Assembly (NCBI GenBank): GCA_902463905.1
Contig: CABQHF010000094.1
Coordinates: forward strand, 1 to 7,839
Source: an uncultured Faecalibacterium sp.
Lineage (GTDB): Bacteria; Bacillota; Clostridia; Oscillospirales; Ruminococcaceae
Direction of reading: 5' to 3'
Length of the DNA stretch: 7,839 nucleotides
Made by a program: the position numbers and the translations under genes. The notes beneath the pieces were generated by a model. That model saw only the letters and a program-made list of their open reading frames with translations. It was not told where the DNA came from and searched no databases. Positions 7,812 to 7,839 of the stretch are shown here, in pieces. Each line of letters begins with the position of its first letter. Positions within the stretch are counted from its first letter, which is position 1.

Positions 7812-7818
7812 GGAGGTG
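7812..7818 (+). promoter_or_regulatory. Ribosome binding site of the right-edge gene
   Basis: GGAGGTG is a strong Shine-Dalgarno. GGAGG ends 7 nt before ATT at 7824, the optimal distance. No ATG, GTG or TTG lies at a usable distance downstream within the window, so this site argues for the ATT start. A GTG at 7816-7818 overlaps the site itself and cannot use it. Confidence 0.7.
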
Positions 7819-7823
7819 CATTC

Positions 7824-7839
7824 ATTATCGCTACCGCTG
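7824..7839 (+). CDS. infC: Start of a gene, probably translation initiation factor IF-3, with an AUU start codon (partial)
   Basis: Only five codons and one base are in the window: ATT ATC GCT ACC GCT, read as Met-Ile-Ala-Thr-Ala. The frame is open upstream to a stop at 7620 but contains no ATG. An in-frame GTG (7734) and several TTG codons lack a ribosome binding site. The ATT sits 7 nt after GGAGG. AUU starts are very rare and are best known from infC, where IF-3 discriminates against its own start codon; B. subtilis IF-3 likewise opens Met-Ile. The strong SigA promoter and a leader with an attenuator also fit the infC-rpmI-rplT operon. The product assignment is an inference from start codon and context, since too little protein is visible to recognise a domain. 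A later start outside the window cannot be excluded. Confidence 0.5.

Larger units (their letters stand above)
7632..7823 (+). promoter_or_regulatory. Structured 5' leader with probable transcription attenuator
   Basis: About 190 nt separate the predicted transcription start from the next gene. By eye it folds into several elements: a short hairpin CGGC-CTGT-GCCG (7648-7659); GGGG/CCCC with a 7-nt loop (7672-7686); a stem of about nine pairs over 7702-7725 with a single bulged T and a CTTTG loop; and the terminator hairpin at 7744-7772. The segment GCCGCGC at 7656-7662 is perfectly complementary to GCGCGGC at 7743-7749, which overlaps the 5' arm of the terminator, so the two pairings exclude each other. 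This is the layout of an attenuator. If the downstream gene is infC, the known precedent is the L20-controlled leader of the Bacillus infC-rpmI-rplT operon, but I did not recognise that consensus here. No T-box, riboswitch core or leader peptide with its own ribosome binding site was identified. Confidence 0.65.

Noticed and set aside
7799..7839. ATG at 7799 reading Met-Asp-Phe-Val-Trp as an alternative start for the right-edge gene
   Set aside because: It lies upstream of the GGAGGTG site rather than downstream, has no ribosome binding site of its own, and is in another frame from the ATT.

Overview
The window carries a DNA-repair locus from what looks like a GC-rich Firmicute. It has Gram-positive-type AddB and AddA proteins, strong AAGGAGG/GGAGG ribosome binding sites, a near-perfect SigA promoter and AT-rich intergenic gaps between GC-rich genes. 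This fits gut Oscillospirales such as Faecalibacterium, Gemmiger or Subdoligranulum. That placement is an inference from style and memory; no search was run.

Layout. Positions 1-328 (minus strand) hold the first 109 codons of ruvX (YqgF family), which runs off the left edge. A 179-bp divergent intergenic region (329-507) carries two probable extended -10 promoters facing away from each other, one for ruvX and one for addBA. addB (508-3858) and addA (3855-7556) fill most of the window. They share a 4-base ATGA overlap, so they are one translationally coupled operon. The last 283 bp (7557-7839) hold no complete gene. They contain a consensus SigA promoter, a structured leader of about 190 nt with a strong intrinsic terminator inside it, a good ribosome binding site, and the first five codons of a gene that appears to start with AUU. 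The rare start codon, the early ATT-ATC codons and the attenuated leader together point to infC (translation initiation factor IF-3).

How the genes work together. AddA supplies the ATP-driven 3'-5' helicase and one nuclease domain. AddB supplies a helicase-like scaffold, the second nuclease domain and an Fe-S cluster. The heterodimer resects double-strand breaks up to a Chi sequence and prepares a 3' tail for RecA. RuvX is a RNase H-fold nuclease proposed to act on Holliday junctions or in rRNA processing, so a repair theme for the divergent pair is possible but not proven.

The core genes are ordinary. The points most worth a second look are the attenuator-like leader at the right end, its mutually exclusive pairing, the AUU start, and a changed residue in the presumed Chi-recognition pocket of AddB. 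I saw no mobile element, CRISPR array, tRNA, rRNA or undescribed multi-gene system.
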